64,000 nt of DNA, taken from the NCBI GenBank assembly GCA_023269825.1, contig JAGDWI010000003.1, forward strand, positions 186,001-250,000, in the 5' to 3' direction. A program made the translations under genes and the position numbers. The stretch is from Desulfurococcaceae archaeon (lineage in GTDB: Archaea > Thermoproteota > Thermoprotei_A > Sulfolobales > Desulfurococcaceae). Shown here piece after piece: positions 62,009 to 64,000 of this stretch (position 1 is its first letter; every line of letters starts with the position of its first letter). The notes below the pieces were generated by a model. The model had not been told where the DNA came from and searched no databases. It saw only the letters and a program-made list of their open reading frames with translations.

Positions 62009-62441
62009 CAGTGGGTTTTCTTATAGGTATTATGTACTTGCGCATTATTAACAGTATGCTTGCGAAAGCAAGTGCTGAAACGGATGCTAAGATAAGGTCT
62101 TGCGCTGAACCAGAAATAGATGCTTTAATAACTTCTCGAACCGCAATAATGAAACCTACTTCACCTATTGATCCTACATACATTTCAGGTTTTCGTCTAG
62201 CTGCAATAACCGTTCTAAGCACCTCTACGTAAACGAATAAGAACACTATTTTATTCGCTTATTCTTGTATGAAAGCGAAATCATATGATCTCCCAGTAAT
62301 TAATGGTGAATAAATATCATATGCTATCGTTCCCACAGTAATGACCGTAGCAATGGTCGTCAAGATCACTATGACTGAGTTTAGAATGTCCATTATTTTT
62401 CTACCGAGAAAGAATATGGAAAATCCTTTCTCAGATGTCAC
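62001..62441 (-). pseudogene. PsiE-like membrane protein interrupted by TAA
   Basis: One frame contains an N-terminal TM half (62259-62441, 60 residues) and a C-terminal half with two more TM segments (62001-62246, VFLFVYVEVLRTVIAARRKP). They are separated only by TAA at 62259-62261 with no shift. The joined product of about 146 residues has the size and layout of PsiE-like proteins. A point mutation or sequence error is the simplest explanation; separate expression of both halves (GTG at 62246) is also possible. Confidence 0.6.
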
Positions 62442-62743
62442 GCCTTCTCAGTCACGACCAGGTAAATCTATATGGCTCTCCACACTATTAATAATTATAC
62501 GTAAACACCTTGCTTATATTATTTTTCATCCAACACATTCAAAACTGAAAAATTCACTATTCGTAGCTGAAGCAATATCTCAAATAGATGCAGTGAAGCA
62601 GTGAACTATAAAATGCATTTAATCCATGGCTAAGTAAATACTAATGCTAATTTACCGCGTTGAATCGAAGGCTATTTGGGGGACTCTTAGTGAAAATTAT
62701 TTTGGATTTGCGAGTGGGAGTTCGCTGAGGAGAGCTAGTTATT
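62442..62743. other. 302-base gene-free region
   Basis: AT-rich intergenic sequence between the RtcB stop and the PsiE-like start. TATA-like stretches lie around 62490-62510 for the leftward gene. No gene or RNA could be supported. Confidence 0.4.
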
Positions 62744-64000
62744 TTATCCTTTTACAACTCCTATTGGTACTAATCTAGCAACTGGTTTAGCTATTTTTAC
62801 TTTCTCGGCTACGAACACTACTCTATCTACGTCTTTGTAGGCTTCTGGGGCTTCCTCGCTTACAACTCTTTTTGTAGCAGCTCTTACAACTATTCCTCTA
62901 TTACTTAGCTCCGCTATGACTCTGTCAGGTGAGTAAGATCTAATGGCTTCCCCTCTACTAAGCCATCTCCCAGCTCCGTGAGGAGCACTATACCATGTTC
63001 TAGCGCCCTCTGGTATTCCAACTAATATGTAACTTGCTGTTCCCATACTACCCGGAATTAATACTGGTTGACCAATGGACTTGTAATCTACTGGTATATC
63101 CGGGTGTCCAGGTGGAAACGCTCTCGTTGCACCTTTCCTATGCACTACTACTCTGTATCTCTCACCGTTAATTACGTGTTCCTCGATTTTAGCAATATTG
63201 TGTGCAACATCGTAGATTACCTCTAATCCGAGTTCCTCTGGATCCTGTTTATATACTTTCCTAAAGCTTTCCCTAACCCAGTGTGTTATGATCTGTCTAT
63301 TAGTCCACGCGAAGTTCGCTGCTGCCGCCATTGCCGCGAAGTAATTCTGTGCTTCAGGACTATTGAAAGGTAATGCTGCTAGTTCTCTATCTGGTACACT
63401 TATGCCATATTTCCTCATTGCTCGCTCCATGACCTGTAAGTAATCGCTTGCAACTTGGTGACCTAACCCTCTGCTCCCAGTGTGAATCATTATGGTGATC
63501 TGACCTAAGTGAGTTATACCCATAATTTTCGCTATGTGGGGATCATATATTTTATCAACCACTTGTATCTCGAGGAAGTGGTTTCCAGCTCCCAGTGTTC
63601 CAAGTTGTTCGTGTCCCCTCTGTTTAGCTACTTTACTGACTTTATCCGCGCTAGCGCCCTTCATTGAACCCTTTTCCTCGGTGTGCTCAGAGTCTCTTTT
63701 CCACCCAAAACCGTGTTCAATAGCCCATTTGACACCGTGCTCTAATACTTCATCTAGATCTCTAAACGTCAACTTCAATTGACCCGTGGAACCTACGCCG
63801 CTTGGAACATTTCTAAATATTGCTTCAACGAGATCCTTTAACTTATCTTTGACATCGTCAACGGAGAGATTAGACCTTAAGACTCTTACTCCGCAGTTAA
63901 TATCGTAGCCTACTCCTCCAGGACTTATAACGCCTTCTTCGACGTCGAATCCCGCTACTCCTCCAATTGGGAACCCGTAGCCCTGGTGACCATCAGGCAT
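62744..64000 (-). CDS. rtcB: RtcB-type RNA ligase (N-terminus off the right edge)
   Basis: 418 residues, corresponding to residue about 63 onward of the 481-residue Pyrococcus enzyme; the Met at the window edge (MPDGHQGYGFPIGG) is internal. Metal and guanylate residues are present: GVGYDINCGVR, GAGNHFLE, HTGSRGLGHQ, and the nucleophile His in APHGAGRWLSR. RtcB joins 2',3'-cyclic phosphate/3'-phosphate to 5'-OH RNA, for example tRNA exons. No intein is present in this part. Confidence 0.95.
   Translation of the reverse strand: MPDGHQGYGFPIGGVAGFDVEEGVISPGGVGYDINCGVRVLRSNLSVDDVKDKLKDLVEAIFRNVPSGVGSTGQLKLTFRDLDEVLEHGVKWAIEHGFGWKRDSEHTEEKGSMKGASADKVSKVAKQRGHEQLGTLGAGNHFLEIQVVDKIYDPHIAKIMGITHLGQITIMIHTGSRGLGHQVASDYLQVMERAMRKYGISVPDRELAALPFNSPEAQNYFAAMAAAANFAWTNRQIITHWVRESFRKVYKQDPEELGLEVIYDVAHNIAKIEEHVINGERYRVVVHRKGATRAFPPGHPDIPVDYKSIGQPVLIPGSMGTASYILVGIPEGARTWYSAPHGAGRWLSRGEAIRSYSPDRVIAELSNRGIVVRAATKRVVSEEAPEAYKDVDRVVFVAEKVKIAKPVARLVPIGVVKG

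Noticed and set aside
1-64000. Reassigned stop codon (for example TAG as an amino acid)
   Set aside because: TAG, TAA and TGA each interrupt different degraded genes, while many intact genes end in each of them.
1-64000. CRISPR arrays, rRNA genes, replication origin repeats
   Set aside because: No spaced direct-repeat series, no rRNA signature and no convincing origin-box cluster were seen on reading through the window.

Overview
The window reads as chromosomal DNA of a hyperthermophilic crenarchaeon (Thermoproteota), most likely of the Desulfurococcales (Desulfurococcus/Thermosphaera/Staphylothermus-like). The evidence is two family-B DNA polymerases of the B1 and B3 types, ribosomal proteins eS26 and eL37, NAC, an Lsm protein, Pelota, archaeal DnaG, G1P dehydrogenase for archaeal lipids, aCPSF1, an archaeal 7S SRP RNA, GTG and TTG starts, TATA boxes about 25 nt upstream of RNA genes, and a crenarchaeal-order archaellum cluster beside an ArnR-like regulator. 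The genus is an inference.

Layout. 0-6.6 kb: information processing (a beta-CASP nuclease cut by the left edge, NAC, PolB1, eS26, two methyltransferases, small regulators). 6.7-7.75 kb: tRNA-Ser(GCT) followed by a decayed, truncated tyrosine integrase. 7.75-14.9 kb: one long leftward operon of a 16-Cys ferredoxin, a tungsten aldehyde:ferredoxin oxidoreductase and a complete LivKHMGF-type ABC importer. 15-18.7 kb: a DUF134 gene with broken 5' part, a membrane HTH protein beside a Thr/Pro-rich surface protein, a TnpB fossil and a lysophospholipase-like hydrolase. 18.8-23.8 kb: remains of a sugar phosphotransferase system (truncated EIIA, truncated GatC-like EIIC, intact Enzyme I), a frameshifted PRPP synthase and adenylate kinase. 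24-38.3 kb: mixed metabolism and transport (SerK-like protein, phosphate transporter with its PhoU-like partner, sugar epimerase, CcdA-like protein, DMT exporter, flippase, threonine synthase), two or more candidate small RNAs, and the SRP RNA. 38.4-53.4 kb: dense housekeeping block (Pelota, PolB3, DnaG, eL37/Lsm, FKBP, G1PDH, two proteasome beta subunits, aCPSF1, NadM, RtcA, NOG1-like GTPase, a reduced TFB, tRNA-Arg(TCG)). 53.4-61.8 kb: archaellum operon (FlaB, a 2-TM protein, a coiled-coil protein, FlaG, FlaF, FlaH, FlaI, FlaJ) with an ArnR-like activator. 62-64 kb: a PsiE-like gene interrupted by a stop, and RtcB running off the right edge.

The features most worth a second look are the crenarchaeal PTS with an internal deletion that removed EIIB, the ferredoxin/AOR/Liv operon, a two-gene replacement of FlaX in the archaellum operon, a GC-rich four-hairpin region at 32.39-32.48 kb, a good C/D-box sRNA candidate at 26.96-27.02 kb, and an unusually high number of broken genes for an archaeal chromosome of this kind (integrase, DUF134, EIIA/EIIC, PRPP synthase, possibly the SerK-like gene, and PsiE-like). 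Different stop codons interrupt different genes, so a recoded genome is not the explanation; either real decay or sequence errors are.
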